A stretch of 64,000 nucleotides of DNA from the NCBI GenBank assembly GCA_004557645.1, contig SFGI01000001.1, positions 60,359 through 124,358 of the forward strand, read 5' to 3'. Both the position numbers and the translations under genes were made by a program. Shown piece by piece: positions 51,707 through 61,179 of this stretch. Source of the DNA: [Eubacterium] saphenum (lineage in GTDB: Bacteria > Bacillota > Clostridia > Lachnospirales > Anaerotignaceae). Under the pieces are notes generated by a model. It worked only from the letters and a program-made list of their open reading frames with translations. It was not told the DNA's origin and searched no databases. Each line of letters starts with the position of its first letter. Positions within the stretch are counted from its first letter, which is position 1.

Positions 51707-52843
51707 ATGGATACATATTTTGAATATATCAAAGAAGAATTGAAAGAAATACGAAGAGATTTGCACAAAATTCCCGAAGCAGGTCTGCAGGAATATCAAA
51801 CTTCTGCCTATATCAAAGAAAAGCTGCAGTCCTTGGGCGTGGAACGGATAGAGACTTGGCTGGAAATGGCAGTGGCGGCGATTTTCGGCGAAGGGGGCGA
51901 AACCATTGCCTTTCGGGCGGATATGGACGGCTTGCCTGTGCAGGAGACCCCCAAGGAATACGCTTCCCAGCATCCCGGCTGGATGCATGCCTGCGGTCAT
52001 GATGGACATACTGCCATTTTGCTGGGCTTTGCCAAATATCTCTGCGACCATCCCGAAGCCTATGCCCACCGCAGAGTGGTCCTCATTTTCCAGCCTGCGG
52101 AAGAAGGCCCCGGCGGGGCAAAGCTCCTCATCGATGCAGGTCTTTTGCGGAAATATGAGATAAAGAAGATCATTGGCTGTCATATCTTCCCCCAGGTGCC
52201 TCAGGGGAAGATCGCCTGCCGAAAGGGTGCCATGATGGCAAGAAACGGAGAGGTGGATCTGTATATCCGCGGCACAAGCGCCCATGGTGCCCAGCCCCAT
52301 CTGGGCAATGATGCCGTTTTGGCGGCAGGGGCAGTTATCACAGCCATCCATACCATCCTCAGCCGCAATGTTTCCCCTTTGGACAGCGGTGTGCTGACCT
52401 TTGGCTCCATCCATGGGGGCGAAGCCTGCAATATCATCGCCAGGGAAGTGAAGCTGGAGGGGACCATGCGGGCCTTCAGCGATGCTGCCTATGAAACCAT
52501 GGAAAAACGTGTCCATGAAGTGGTGCAGGGGGTAGCGGCAGGCTATGGCTGCCGGGGGGAAGCCGTGTTCCGCCATATGTATCGGGTGGTAGATAACGAC
52601 CCTGGGCTGGTGCAGGCCTTGGAGGAGGTCTGCGGTGATGCGTATGAAGAGACCCCTCCCTATATGCTGGCGGAGGATTTCTCCCTGTATCAGACCCAGA
52701 TCCCCGGTATGTTCTTCTTTTTGGGCAGCGGCAATACCGAAAAGGGCTTTACGGCATCTCTCCATAGTGCCGAATTTGATTTCGATGAAGCCATCCTTGC
52801 CACAGGGGTGGAGACTTACGCAAAGCTGCTGCAAAAAATCTAA
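51707..52843 (+). CDS. M20-family amidohydrolase, probable N-acetyldiaminopimelate deacetylase
   Basis: 378 residues from the ATG at 51707 (an ATG six bases earlier is too close to the AAGGAG). The M20 metal motifs are visible: AFRADMDGLPVQE, HACGHDGHTAILLGFA and QPAEEGPGGAK, with the lid domain HGAQPHLGNDAVLAAGAVITAI and the second metal part HSAEFDFDEAILATG. Beside dapH, the likely substrate is N-acetyl-LL-diaminopimelate (DapL/YkuR type) rather than hippurate or indole-acetyl-amino acids, though those cannot be excluded. Confidence 0.85.
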   Translation: MDTYFEYIKEELKEIRRDLHKIPEAGLQEYQTSAYIKEKLQSLGVERIETWLEMAVAAIFGEGGETIAFRADMDGLPVQETPKEYASQHPGWMHACGHDGHTAILLGFAKYLCDHPEAYAHRRVVLIFQPAEEGPGGAKLLIDAGLLRKYEIKKIIGCHIFPQVPQGKIACRKGAMMARNGEVDLYIRGTSAHGAQPHLGNDAVLAAGAVITAIHTILSRNVSPLDSGVLTFGSIHGGEACNIIAREVKLEGTMRAFSDAAYETMEKRVHEVVQGVAAGYGCRGEAVFRHMYRVVDNDPGLVQALEEVCGDAYEETPPYMLAEDFSLYQTQIPGMFFFLGSGNTEKGFTASLHSAEFDFDEAILATGVETYAKLLQKI

Positions 52844-52867
52844 GGATATTCCATAAAATAGAACTAG

Positions 52868-52900
52868 AAAAGGATACTCTTTTTCAGAGTATCCTTTCTA
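52868..52900. terminator. Terminator after the M20 gene
   Basis: AAAGGATACTCT, a short loop and AGAGTATCCTTT, followed by CTATTTTCC. Confidence 0.8.
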
Positions 52901-52939
52901 TTTTCCTGTGGTTTTCAAAACTCCGTGGAAATGAAAAAA

Positions 52940-52984
52940 CACCTTTCCGCCATCTGCCAAGGGCAGTTTTTTGGGAAAGGTGCG
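52940..52984 (-). terminator. Terminator of the DegV gene
   Basis: On the minus strand CACCTTTCC pairs with GGAAAGGTG around the CTGCC/GGCAG inner stem; the loop side is T-rich. Confidence 0.6.
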
Positions 52985-53013
52985 TTATTTCAATTTTTTA
53001 TGGGAGCATAGGA

Positions 53014-53901
53014 TCAGGCATTGTATTTTTTGATCACGGCAATACCGATGGGGGTAGGGCCTGTGTGTACACCAATGGTGGAGCCGATCTGGTAGGCTTC
53101 GATCTCTCCTTCGAACCCGATCTCCCTCATGGCTGCTTCCACATCCGCCCGGAATTGTTTGAATTCCTCTTTGTCATAGCCGCGGCCGGTGCAGATGCGA
53201 TAGTCGTTGATGTTTTTATCCTTAAAAAAGGCTTGGGCATCGCTGATGACCTTCTGCAGGGATTTTTTTCTGCTGCGGGCGATGCCTGCAGGCTGCAGTT
53301 CGCCGCTGTGCATAAACATGATGGGCTTGATCTTCAGGGCGATGGCTGCCTGCTGCAGCACATTGCCGATGCGCCCCCCATGCTTCAGATAGGAAAGGTC
53401 TGCACAGGTGAAGAAGATGCGGGAAGTATGCTTCAGTTCTTCGATGCGGCGGATGGTCTCTTTGAAGGAGAAGCCCGCCTGGGCCATTTTTGCTGCCTCT
53501 GTCACCAGAAGCCCTTCCTGTACGGTGGCAGACATGCTGTCGATGACTGCGATTTTGCAATCAGGGTATTCTTCCATCAATGCTTCTGCCGCCAGATTGG
53601 CACTCTGGAAAGAGCTGCTGAATTTGGAAGACAGGTTGAAATACAGTACCTTTTCCCCTGCCTTGGCATAGGGCAGAAAGGTGTCGTAAAAGTCTACCTG
53701 AGTGGGCATGGATGTTTTGGGAAAAACACCGGGATTTTCTGCCATTTCCCGATGAAATTCCTCCGCAGAGAGATCTACCCTTTCTTTACGGTAGGTTTCC
53801 CCATCGAAGGAAACATAATAAGGTACGATGCCGATCTCGTATGTTTTTTCCTGTTCCAGAGAAATATCGCAGGAACTGTCACTGACGACACGGAAATCCA
53901 T
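53014..53901 (-). CDS. DegV-family fatty-acid-binding protein
   Basis: 295 residues from the ATG at 53901 (MDFRVVSDSSCDISLEQEKTYEIGIVPYYV). DegV features are the opening VVSDSSCDI, EVDFYDT-like LPYAKAGEKVLYFNLSSKFSSSFQSANLAAEAL, VIDSMSATVQEGLL, LKHGGRIGNVLQQAAIALKIKPIMFM and the final IGSTIGVHTGPTPIGIAVIKK. It binds fatty acids as a carrier (FakB type) and usually works with FakA, not found here. It faces away from the marR operon. Confidence 0.95.
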   Translation of the reverse strand: MDFRVVSDSSCDISLEQEKTYEIGIVPYYVSFDGETYRKERVDLSAEEFHREMAENPGVFPKTSMPTQVDFYDTFLPYAKAGEKVLYFNLSSKFSSSFQSANLAAEALMEEYPDCKIAVIDSMSATVQEGLLVTEAAKMAQAGFSFKETIRRIEELKHTSRIFFTCADLSYLKHGGRIGNVLQQAAIALKIKPIMFMHSGELQPAGIARSRKKSLQKVISDAQAFFKDKNINDYRICTGRGYDKEEFKQFRADVEAAMREIGFEGEIEAYQIGSTIGVHTGPTPIGIAVIKKYNA

Positions 53902-54028
53902 AAAAATCAATCCTCCAGTTTTATTGCTTGAAGTCTTGGATATCCCCTTGGGGATAAGCATTGTAGAATATCTTAACATATTCTATAGGGATTTTCCAGC
54001 AAAAAATTAGTTTTACTTTAAAAATAAA

Positions 54029-54062
54029 TTGACTTATAATTGGTTTTATATTAAAATCAATT
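54029..54062 (+). promoter_or_regulatory. Promoter and inverted-repeat operator of the marR efflux operon
   Basis: TTGACT (54029-54034), 17 bases, TAAAAT (54052-54057). The inverted repeat AATTGGTTTT-ATATT-AAAATCAATT (54038-54062, one mismatch) covers the -10 box, the expected place for autoregulation by the MarR protein encoded just downstream. Confidence 0.75.
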
Positions 54063-54118
54063 CGTATTATGTTATGGTAAGAAATTTTTCCTTGATTTTG
54101 GAAGGAAGGAGTGGGGAA

Positions 54119-54598
54119 ATGGAAGCTGTGACAGGCAGGGACATTGTTTCCAATATGATGAAACTGGGGGAAAGCATGGCCCGCTGGAACAAAGAATATG
54201 CCACAAAAGAAAGAGTCGTAAAACGTATGGAAGAACTGGGGCTGACCCATCATCAGTTAAAGATTCTTGGATTTTTATATGGGAATCCGGAGCTGGATAC
54301 GGTTTCTGCTTTGTCGTCGGAGCTGTATATCAGCAAAGGCAGCCTTTCCCTGATGCTTTCCAAGCTGCAGGCTGCTGGCTTTGTGCAAAAAAAAGCGGCA
54401 AGGGGCGGCGATGACGGCAGAAAAGTCTATGTTTCCCTGACGGAAAAGGGCAAAGCCGCAGTGAAGGAGATCATGAATCTGCTGATCGACAATGCAGCTG
54501 TGGTTTTTGATCGGATGGATGAAGAAAGACGCATACTCATTTATACGAAAGTGAAAGAATTGATGGAATTATTCAATGTAGGAGGATGGAAAGAATGA
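54119..54598 (+). CDS. MarR-family transcriptional regulator
   Basis: 159 residues from the ATG at 54119 (MEAVTGRDIVSNMM) after GGAAGGAGTGG. The winged helix has VSALSSELYISKGSLSLMLSKLQAAGFVQKKAARGGDDGRKVYVSLTEKGKAAVKEIM, the usual recognition helix and wing of the family. It probably represses the operon from the inverted repeat over the promoter. The stop codon overlaps the next start (ATGA), so regulator and efflux genes are translated together. Confidence 0.92.
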   Translation: MEAVTGRDIVSNMMKLGESMARWNKEYATKERVVKRMEELGLTHHQLKILGFLYGNPELDTVSALSSELYISKGSLSLMLSKLQAAGFVQKKAARGGDDGRKVYVSLTEKGKAAVKEIMNLLIDNAAVVFDRMDEERRILIYTKVKELMELFNVGGWKE

Positions 54599-55710
54599 AG
54601 AAAAAAGCATTGATCGCACTGGCTCTGTGCATGGCACTGGGGACAGCCTGCGGCAAAGAGGAAGTTGTGGAGGAAAAGAACCTGCGTTCCGTTGAGATCA
54701 CTACCGTTGGCAAAGGGGAGATCTCCAGCGAATTTGCATACACAGGCAAAGCTGCTCCTTCCAAGGAGGTAGCTGTTGTACCTACCGTACCCGGTAAGGT
54801 AACCAATTTCAATTATGAGGTAGGCGATAAAGTTGGTCAGGGGGCAGTTTTGTTCACCGTAGATACCACCGACCTGCAGAACAATATGCGTTCCCTGGAG
54901 GCCAGCTATAATGTAGCCAAGCTGGGCAGAGATAACGCAAAATCTACATATGAAAATAATAAGCTGCTGTATGATGAAGAAATCATCTCCAAGCAGGAAT
55001 TCGACCAGATCAAATATGCTTATGAATCTGCGGAGGCACAACTGGAATCCATTCGGGTACAGATGGATAACCTGAAAAAGAACATCAGTGACTGTTCCGT
55101 AACCTCTCCCATGACAGGTGTCATCGCCACAAGAGGCGTGGAACGGGGTGGCTTTGCTTCTCAGGCAGCTCCCGCTTATACCGTTATGGATCTGTCCACC
55201 ATCAAGGTAGAAGTGGGCGTTTCCGAACAGGTGCTGAATACCATCCATATCGGCGATCAGGTTTCTGTTCTGATGACAGCCGTTTCCGAAGAACCTTTGA
55301 CAGGTACTGTTTCCACCATTGCTCCCGCTGCAGGCCAGACAGGCATGTACACCGTAAAGGTGGAACTGAATAACAAAGACGGCAAGATCAAATCCGGCAT
55401 GATGGCAGAAGTAAACTTCACTATGGAAAGCTCTGAAGATACCATCATCCTGCCCCGCAACGCTGTCATTGAAAAAGACGGCGAAACCTATGTTTACGTT
55501 GTGGAAAACGGCACAGCGAAGAAAGTGATCGTAGAACTGGGCATCGAAGCAGATGACACCATCGAGATCGTCAGCGGTCTGAAAGACGGCGATGATGTTG
55601 TCACAAAGGGTCAGACCTATATTTCTGATGGCGAAGAAGTCAATGTTACCAACGCCGACCCTGCAAAAGCAGAAGCATCCAGCAAAAAAACAGAAGAGAA
55701 GGGGGAATGA
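54595..55710 (+). CDS. RND efflux periplasmic-adaptor-type lipoprotein (MFP)
   Basis: 371 residues from the ATG at 54595; the in-frame ATG nine bases earlier abuts AGGAGG. The N-terminus MKKKALIALALCMALGTACG has a lipobox (LGTAC). The adaptor layout is clear: lipoyl half 1 (VPTVPGKVTNFNYEVGDKVGQGAVLFTVDTT), a helical hairpin from about 95 to 165, half 2 (DCSVTSPMTGVIATRGVERGGFA), and a beta-barrel (VEVGVSEQVLNTIHIGDQVSV). It links the RND pump encoded next. In a monoderm cell it would anchor to the outer face of the membrane. Confidence 0.93.
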   Translation: MKKKALIALALCMALGTACGKEEVVEEKNLRSVEITTVGKGEISSEFAYTGKAAPSKEVAVVPTVPGKVTNFNYEVGDKVGQGAVLFTVDTTDLQNNMRSLEASYNVAKLGRDNAKSTYENNKLLYDEEIISKQEFDQIKYAYESAEAQLESIRVQMDNLKKNISDCSVTSPMTGVIATRGVERGGFASQAAPAYTVMDLSTIKVEVGVSEQVLNTIHIGDQVSVLMTAVSEEPLTGTVSTIAPAAGQTGMYTVKVELNNKDGKIKSGMMAEVNFTMESSEDTIILPRNAVIEKDGETYVYVVENGTAKKVIVELGIEADDTIEIVSGLKDGDDVVTKGQTYISDGEEVNVTNADPAKAEASSKKTEEKGE

Positions 55711-55713
55711 TAA

Positions 55714-58700
55714 ATGTTCTCCAAGCTTTGTATCAAAAAGCCCGTAACCACCATCATGATTACCTTGATGGTGTTCATTGCCGGGATCGTTTCCTATTTC
55801 AATCTGGATCAGGCTCTGATGCCTGATGTAGACCTGCCCATCGCCGTTGTTGCCACAACCTATGTGGGCGCATCCCCCGAGGAAATCGAAAACCTGATCT
55901 CCAAGCCTTTGGAGGAAGGTCTGGGCTCCATTTCCAATGTGGATACCATCACCTCTGTTTCCTCGGCAAATGTCTCTATGGTCGTGCTGCAGTTTGTAGA
56001 CGGCACCGATATCGATATGGCTGCCGTGGATATGCGGGATAAGCTGGATCAGATCAAATCCGGCCTGCCCGATGATGCCGGCGACCCTATGGTCATCAAA
56101 ATGGATATCAATGCTATCCCCATCATGATCGGCGTCAAGGCGGAAAATCTGGACTTGACCGCCCTGAATGAACTGCTGGAGGATAACGTTGTCAATAGAC
56201 TGGAACGTATCGAGGGCGTTGCTTCCGTTGATCTTTCCGGCGGCATCACCCGTGAAGTGCGTATCACTGTAGATCCCACGAAGCTGGCAGGCTACGGCCT
56301 GACTACTTCCACCCTGTCCAATATCCTGAAGGCGGAAAATATGAACCTGCCTTCCGGCGACCTGTCTCAGGGTAATACCACCGTTTCTGTCCGTACCATC
56401 GGTGAATTCACCTCTATCCAGCAGATCAATAATCTGCCCATCACCACAGGCACAGGGGCAGTCATCCACCTGAGCGACGTTGCCCGCGTGGAAGAGGTCG
56501 AAGCAGACAGAGATTCCTTTATGTATGTAAATGGGGAAAAGGGTATCCTGATCTCCGTAGATAAACAGTCTACAGCCAACCTGGTAAAAGTCAGCGATTC
56601 CCTGAAAAAAGAGATCGCCGACCTGCAGGAGGACTATCCTGAACTGGATATCAACCTGCTGACAGATACAGCGGAATATATCCAGATGTCCCTGTCCAAT
56701 ATCACACAGACAGCTCTGCTGGCGGCAGTCATTGCCTTCTTTATCCTGCTGCTGTTCCTGAAAAATGCCATAACGGCAGGTATCATCGCCGTTTCCATCC
56801 CCACCTCCATTATGGCAACCTTTGCCATGATGTATGTGACGGGCATCAATATGAACATGATCTCCATGGGCGGTGTGGCTATCGGTATCGGTATGCTGGT
56901 AGATAACTCTGTCGTTGTGCTGGACAGTATCTATCAGTATTATGAAAGAGGCTATTCTGCCGTAGAAGCGGCGGAAATCGGTGCGAAAGAGGTTTCCATG
57001 GCCATCACAGCCTCCACCCTGACCACTGTAGCCGTATTCGTGCCCTTGGCCCTGACCGGCGGTACCACCGGTGCCATGATGAAGAACCTGTCCTTTACCA
57101 TCGTATATGCCCTGGTGGCATCGGTTATCGTGGCCCTGACCTTCGTTCCCATGGCTTGCGGGCTGCTGCTGAGGAAAGAAACGAAAACCATCAACTGGAA
57201 AAATACAAAATTCCTGAAATTCCTGGATCATTGGGATGCAGCCATTGATACTCTCAGCAGAAAATATGAAAAGATCCTGAAATGGGCTCTGCGCCATAGA
57301 AAGAAAACAGTCATTACCGTTATCGCTGTATTTATCCTGAGCTTGTTTACCGTTCCTATTGCGGGTATGGACTTTATGGCAAGCATGGACCAGGGTACTG
57401 CCAATATCACCGTAGATTTGCCCAATGGTACCGATTTGGATACCACCGAAGAAACTACGCTGGAGGTATTGTATCGTCTGCAGGATATCCCCGAGGCAGA
57501 GCTGGTCTATGCCAATGTAGGCTCCGGCATGATGAGCAGCGGTACAAACTCTGCTTCCGTCGCCATCAATCTGGTAGATAAGAAGGACAGAGACCGCTCC
57601 ACCGATGAGGTCTGCGAAGAGATCAAAGGTCTGCTGGCGGATATCCCCGGTGCGGAAATCACCGTGGCTTCCTCCAACTCCGCTATGGGCTCTCTGGCTT
57701 CTGCCGATGTGACTATGAATGTATACGGCTATGATTCCCCTACCCTGGTAGATGTGGAAAAAGAACTGGTGGCAATGCTCTCCGAAGTGCCCGGTCTGTC
57801 TGAAGTGGAAGGCTCCACAGGGGATACGGTTCCCGAAGCAAAGGTAACCATCGACAGGGGCAAGGCTTCCCAGTATGGCATCACCACAGCATCCGTAGCC
57901 GGTGCTTTGAACACAGCTATTTCCGGTTCTACCGCAACCCAGTATAAAGTGGACGGCACAGAGATTGACGTTGTCATCCGCTATGATACAGATGAGTTGA
58001 ACTACCTGACAGACCTGAATAACCTGACCGTAACTTCTGCTTACGGCACACAGGTACCCCTCAGCGATATCGCTACAGTGACTATGGATGAAAGTGCTAC
58101 CACTATTATGCGTGAAAACCAGAAGAACTATATCACCATCAATGCCAATGCGGAAGGCATGAGCGGCAGCGAAGCCCAGAAGCTGGTAGAAGCAGCAATG
58201 GCAGACTTTGAACTGCCCGATGGCTGCCACTATGAATTTGGCGGTATGATGGAAATGATGAATGAATCCTTCAGCAGTCTGACTACAGCAATGATCGTTG
58301 CAATCCTGCTGGTATATATGATCATGGCATCCCAGTTTGAATCTCTGCGGTATCCCTTCATCGTTATGTTCTCCATGCCTCTGGCCATCACAGGTGCTAT
58401 CTTGGGTCTGCTGATCACAGGCAATACCATCACAATGCCTGCTATGATGGGCTTCGTTATGCTGATCGGTATGGTAGTAAACAATGGTATCGTATTGGTA
58501 GACTATACGAACCAGCTGATGGACCGCGGCATGAACTGCTACGACGCCCTGACAACAGCAGGTCCCCGTCGTCTGCGCCCCATCCTGATGACCACCCTGA
58601 CCACTGTTTTGGGTATGCTGCCTATGGCACTGGCTACCAGCGAAGGTTCTGAAATGATGCAGGCACTGGCTATAGCAGTTATCTTTGGTCTGTCCTTGTC

Positions 58701-58854
58701 TACTGTTGTTACACTGGTCTTCATTCCCGTACTGTATATGTGGATGAATGAAAGAAAACGGAAGGCCAATGCCCGCAAGGCCGCAAAACGCATTGCCAAA
58801 AACGCAAAGCTTCACGCGGAAGAACTGGCAAAGGAAAGAGCCGCACAGGCATAA
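55714..58854 (+). CDS. RND-family efflux transporter (HAE1/AcrB-like)
   Basis: 1046 residues, standard length, with the twelve-helix RND pattern and two large extracytoplasmic loops. It starts KLCIKKPVTTIMITLMVFIAGIVSYFNLDQALMPDVDLPIAVVATTYVGASPEEIE, and the proton-relay aspartate is seen in MISMGGVAIGIGMLVDNSVVVLDSIYQ. The second half has MLIGMVVNNGIVLVDYTNQLMDRGM. It exports drugs, lipids or peptides with the MFP. The tail is basic and Ala-rich. A terminator follows. Confidence 0.95.
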   Translation: MFSKLCIKKPVTTIMITLMVFIAGIVSYFNLDQALMPDVDLPIAVVATTYVGASPEEIENLISKPLEEGLGSISNVDTITSVSSANVSMVVLQFVDGTDIDMAAVDMRDKLDQIKSGLPDDAGDPMVIKMDINAIPIMIGVKAENLDLTALNELLEDNVVNRLERIEGVASVDLSGGITREVRITVDPTKLAGYGLTTSTLSNILKAENMNLPSGDLSQGNTTVSVRTIGEFTSIQQINNLPITTGTGAVIHLSDVARVEEVEADRDSFMYVNGEKGILISVDKQSTANLVKVSDSLKKEIADLQEDYPELDINLLTDTAEYIQMSLSNITQTALLAAVIAFFILLLFLKNAITAGIIAVSIPTSIMATFAMMYVTGINMNMISMGGVAIGIGMLVDNSVVVLDSIYQYYERGYSAVEAAEIGAKEVSMAITASTLTTVAVFVPLALTGGTTGAMMKNLSFTIVYALVASVIVALTFVPMACGLLLRKETKTINWKNTKFLKFLDHWDAAIDTLSRKYEKILKWALRHRKKTVITVIAVFILSLFTVPIAGMDFMASMDQGTANITVDLPNGTDLDTTEETTLEVLYRLQDIPEAELVYANVGSGMMSSGTNSASVAINLVDKKDRDRSTDEVCEEIKGLLADIPGAEITVASSNSAMGSLASADVTMNVYGYDSPTLVDVEKELVAMLSEVPGLSEVEGSTGDTVPEAKVTIDRGKASQYGITTASVAGALNTAISGSTATQYKVDGTEIDVVIRYDTDELNYLTDLNNLTVTSAYGTQVPLSDIATVTMDESATTIMRENQKNYITINANAEGMSGSEAQKLVEAAMADFELPDGCHYEFGGMMEMMNESFSSLTTAMIVAILLVYMIMASQFESLRYPFIVMFSMPLAITGAILGLLITGNTITMPAMMGFVMLIGMVVNNGIVLVDYTNQLMDRGMNCYDALTTAGPRRLRPILMTTLTTVLGMLPMALATSEGSEMMQALAIAVIFGLSLSTVVTLVFIPVLYMWMNERKRKANARKAAKRIAKNAKLHAEELAKERAAQA

Positions 58855-58890
58855 ACGTCTTTGAAAAATGAAAAATAAATGATATACTGA

Positions 58891-58924
58891 AGCCGTTGGG
58901 AGATTCTTTCCAACGGCTTTTTTC
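58891..58924 (+). terminator. Terminator of the RND operon
   Basis: AGCCGTTGG, loop, CCAACGGCT and six T. Confidence 0.85.
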
Positions 58925-58942
58925 AAAAAGGAGAAGATTTTT

Positions 58943-59794
58943 ATGAAAATTGGTTTGGTTTTGGAAGGGGGCGCCAATCGGGGCGTGTTCACTTCCGGTG
59001 TATTGGATTATCTGATGGAGCAGGGCGTGCAGTTTCAGTATGTGGTGGGGACTTCCGCCGGTGCCGGCAACGCCATGAATTTTATCGCCGGGCAGATCGG
59101 CCGTTCCCGGGATACCAATATCACAAAGGAGAAAGAATATCAATATTTTGGACTGAAAACATTGCTGAAAACGGGGCATCTTTTCGATATGAATACGATT
59201 TACTGGGAAGTGCCCACAAAGCATAATCTGTTCGACTTTGACGGATATTTTGCAAACCCCGTGGAACGGGAATTTACAGCCACCAACTGCCTGACGGGGC
59301 AAGCGGAATATCTGCGGGACAAGGGCACAGACCGCAGACACCTGATGACCATTGGCATGGCCTCCTCCGCTCTGCCCGGGGCAACGCCGGTGGTGGAGGT
59401 AGACGGCACCCCCTATGCCGACGGGGGCGTTGCGGATTCCATTTCCGTGCGCCGTGCCTTTGCCATGGGCTGCGATAAGGTGGTGGTCGTCCAGACCAGA
59501 AGAAAGGAATTCCGCATGAAGCTTTCCAAGGGGACAAAGCTGCTGGCCCGCAGAAACCAGAAGAAATATCCTGCCTTTGCGGAAGCCATGCTGAACCGTC
59601 CCCAGGTCTATAATGAAACATTGGATTTCATCCGTCAGATGGAGGAGGAAGGAAAGGTCTTTTCCATCCGCCCGGAAATGCAGGAAGTGAAGCGGCTGGA
59701 GCGGGATTATCATAAGCTGATGAAATTCTACCGCCACGGCTATCAGCAGGCGGAAAAAGCTTTTGCCGGCCTGCAGAAATTCATGGAGGAATAA
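58943..59794 (+). CDS. Patatin-like phospholipase
   Basis: 283 residues. The family motifs are in order: the oxyanion loop LEGGANRGVFTSGVL at the N-terminus, the serine nucleophile in VVGTSAGAGNAMNF near residue 40, and the catalytic aspartate in YADGGVADSISVRRAF near 155. It hydrolyses acyl esters of lipids. No signal peptide is present, so it acts from the cytoplasm on membrane lipids. The gene has its own AAAAGGAGA site after the RND operon terminator. Confidence 0.92.
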   Translation: MKIGLVLEGGANRGVFTSGVLDYLMEQGVQFQYVVGTSAGAGNAMNFIAGQIGRSRDTNITKEKEYQYFGLKTLLKTGHLFDMNTIYWEVPTKHNLFDFDGYFANPVEREFTATNCLTGQAEYLRDKGTDRRHLMTIGMASSALPGATPVVEVDGTPYADGGVADSISVRRAFAMGCDKVVVVQTRRKEFRMKLSKGTKLLARRNQKKYPAFAEAMLNRPQVYNETLDFIRQMEEEGKVFSIRPEMQEVKRLERDYHKLMKFYRHGYQQAEKAFAGLQKFMEE

Positions 59795-59823
59795 ACGGTT
59801 TTTTTAGCAGAAAGGAAAAATCT

Positions 59824-60525
59824 ATGGATAGAATCGATAAGATCATTGCATCCCAGGGGCTGTATTCCCGCAGTGATGTGAAATATCTGGTCAGCAGAAA
59901 ACGGGTGGCGGTGGATGGGAAGGTCATCACCTCCTCCAGTCAGAAGGCAGACCCGGAAAAAAATGTCATCACCATCGACGGCAAGCCCCTGACGGTGAGA
60001 AAACAGCTCTACCTGATGCTCCATAAGCCCAAGGGCTACGTTTCTGCCACAGAGGATAAGGAGCATCAGACGGTGCTGTCATTGGTGCCCCCGGAATTTA
60101 AGGGGCGGGATCTGTTCCCTGCGGGGCGGCTGGATAAGGACACCACAGGGCTGATGATCATCACCGACGACGGCGTGCTGGCCCATAATATCCTTTCCCC
60201 CAGAAAACACGTGCAGAAGGTCTATGGGGTGGAGCTGGATATCCCCGTGACAGAGGAAATGCAGAAGGGCTTCGCCGCCGGGGTAGAGCTGAACGACGGC
60301 ATTTGCAAGGAAGCAAAGCTGGTCATCACCGGGGAAAAAACTGCAGAAGTGACCCTGAAAGAGGGCAGATATCACCAGATCAAGCGGATGTTTGGCTGCT
60401 ATGGGGCAAAGGTGGTGGAGCTGCACCGCATCGCCATGGGCGATCTTTATCTGCCCGATGATCTGGCGGAGGGAGACTGCCGGGAACTGACAGAAGAGGA
60501 ATTGAAAAAACTGCAGATGCTTTAA
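59824..60525 (+). CDS. Pseudouridine synthase, RsuA/RluB/RluF family
   Basis: 233 residues with an S4 domain at about 3-60 (RIDKIIASQGLYSRSDVKYLVSRKRVAVDGKVITSSSQKADPE) followed by the synthase. The catalytic aspartate is in FPAGRLDKDTTGLMIITDDG; VKLQRVYGVELDIPV-like and KEGRYHQIKRMFGCYGAKVVELHRIAMG close the fold. It converts a uridine to pseudouridine in ribosomal RNA; the size and motifs fit RsuA-type 16S enzymes best but the site is not shown. Confidence 0.9.
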   Translation: MDRIDKIIASQGLYSRSDVKYLVSRKRVAVDGKVITSSSQKADPEKNVITIDGKPLTVRKQLYLMLHKPKGYVSATEDKEHQTVLSLVPPEFKGRDLFPAGRLDKDTTGLMIITDDGVLAHNILSPRKHVQKVYGVELDIPVTEEMQKGFAAGVELNDGICKEAKLVITGEKTAEVTLKEGRYHQIKRMFGCYGAKVVELHRIAMGDLYLPDDLAEGDCRELTEEELKKLQML

Positions 60526-60936
60526 GGTGTCGACAAAGTTGACACCTAAGTCGAAATCAGGATTTCGACTTGTTTAGACAGAGGAATAAACAGACGAGTT
60601 CCATCGGCTCAAGAGCCTTGAAACCTTGTCAAAGCACTTGCCTTCGGCAAGCCGCCTAACGGCGGTGGCGTTTTCTTCGCCATGCACAGCTGTTTTCCTG
60701 TCGGAAATGAATTCAATGCACCGCAAAGATAGATGCGGTCGGCGAAGCCGACTTTGCGGAGCAAAGTGCTGAACATCCTGCGGATTCCATTCGGGAAACG
60801 CTTCGTTTCCCAACCCCTTCCGCTGTCTCAAAATAACTTTGTCTATGACTGAGGCGTGTTCTGCACGCTTCTTTTGATTTTATAGCATAAAATTTCCTAT
60901 TTTCTCCTATACTAAGAGTAAAAAGGGGGTCTTGCC
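60526..60936. repeat. Hairpin-rich intergenic stretch
   Basis: About 400 bases with no gene. It is full of short palindromes: GGTGTC/GACACC, AAGTCGAAATC-AG-GATTTCGACTT (perfect, 60548-60571), CTTGCC/GGCAAG, CCGCC/GGCGG, GGCTTCGCC-like and GAAACGCTTCGTTTC. These have the style of repeats I and II, but no sequence identity to them is apparent. A minus-strand frame of 85 codons here has no ribosome site and is rejected. Confidence 0.55.
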
Positions 60937-61164
60937 ATGAAACAGGAACGGCTCATGACGGAGGGGCAGGCCATTCTGGCTGCTATCCGCCAGATCCAGC
61001 TGCAGATGGAATGTGCCCGCAGCTCCTTCGAGGATGCCACCGATGAAGCCCTCATCGACAGTTACATCTACGAGATCATCGCCTTACAGAAGAAATATGA
61101 ATACTTCCTGAAAACCGCCAAGGAAATGGGGCTGACCAACGGTTATCAGCGAAGTGCCATTTAG
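60937..61164 (+). CDS. YaaL-family (DUF2508) protein
   Basis: 75 residues (MKQERLMTEGQAILAAIRQIQLQMECARSSFEDATDEALIDSYIYEIIALQKKYEYFLKTAKEMG). The FEDATDEALIDSYIYEIIALQKKY core is that of DUF2508, the Bacillus YaaL family, which stands beside recR and bofA. The function is unknown. It precedes bofA by 15 bases here, while recR is missing. Confidence 0.8.
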   Translation: MKQERLMTEGQAILAAIRQIQLQMECARSSFEDATDEALIDSYIYEIIALQKKYEYFLKTAKEMGLTNGYQRSAI

Positions 61165-61179
61165 AAAAGGGGGAAATGT

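Noticed and set aside
54541..58992. Very long minus-strand open frame opposite the efflux operon
   Set aside because: It mirrors the RND operon on the opposite strand, is rich in Gly/His/Cys/Asn typical of an antisense frame, and has no ribosome site or domain.
60574..60831. 85-codon minus-strand frame in the hairpin-rich stretch
   Set aside because: No ribosome site, and it is built of palindromic repeats.
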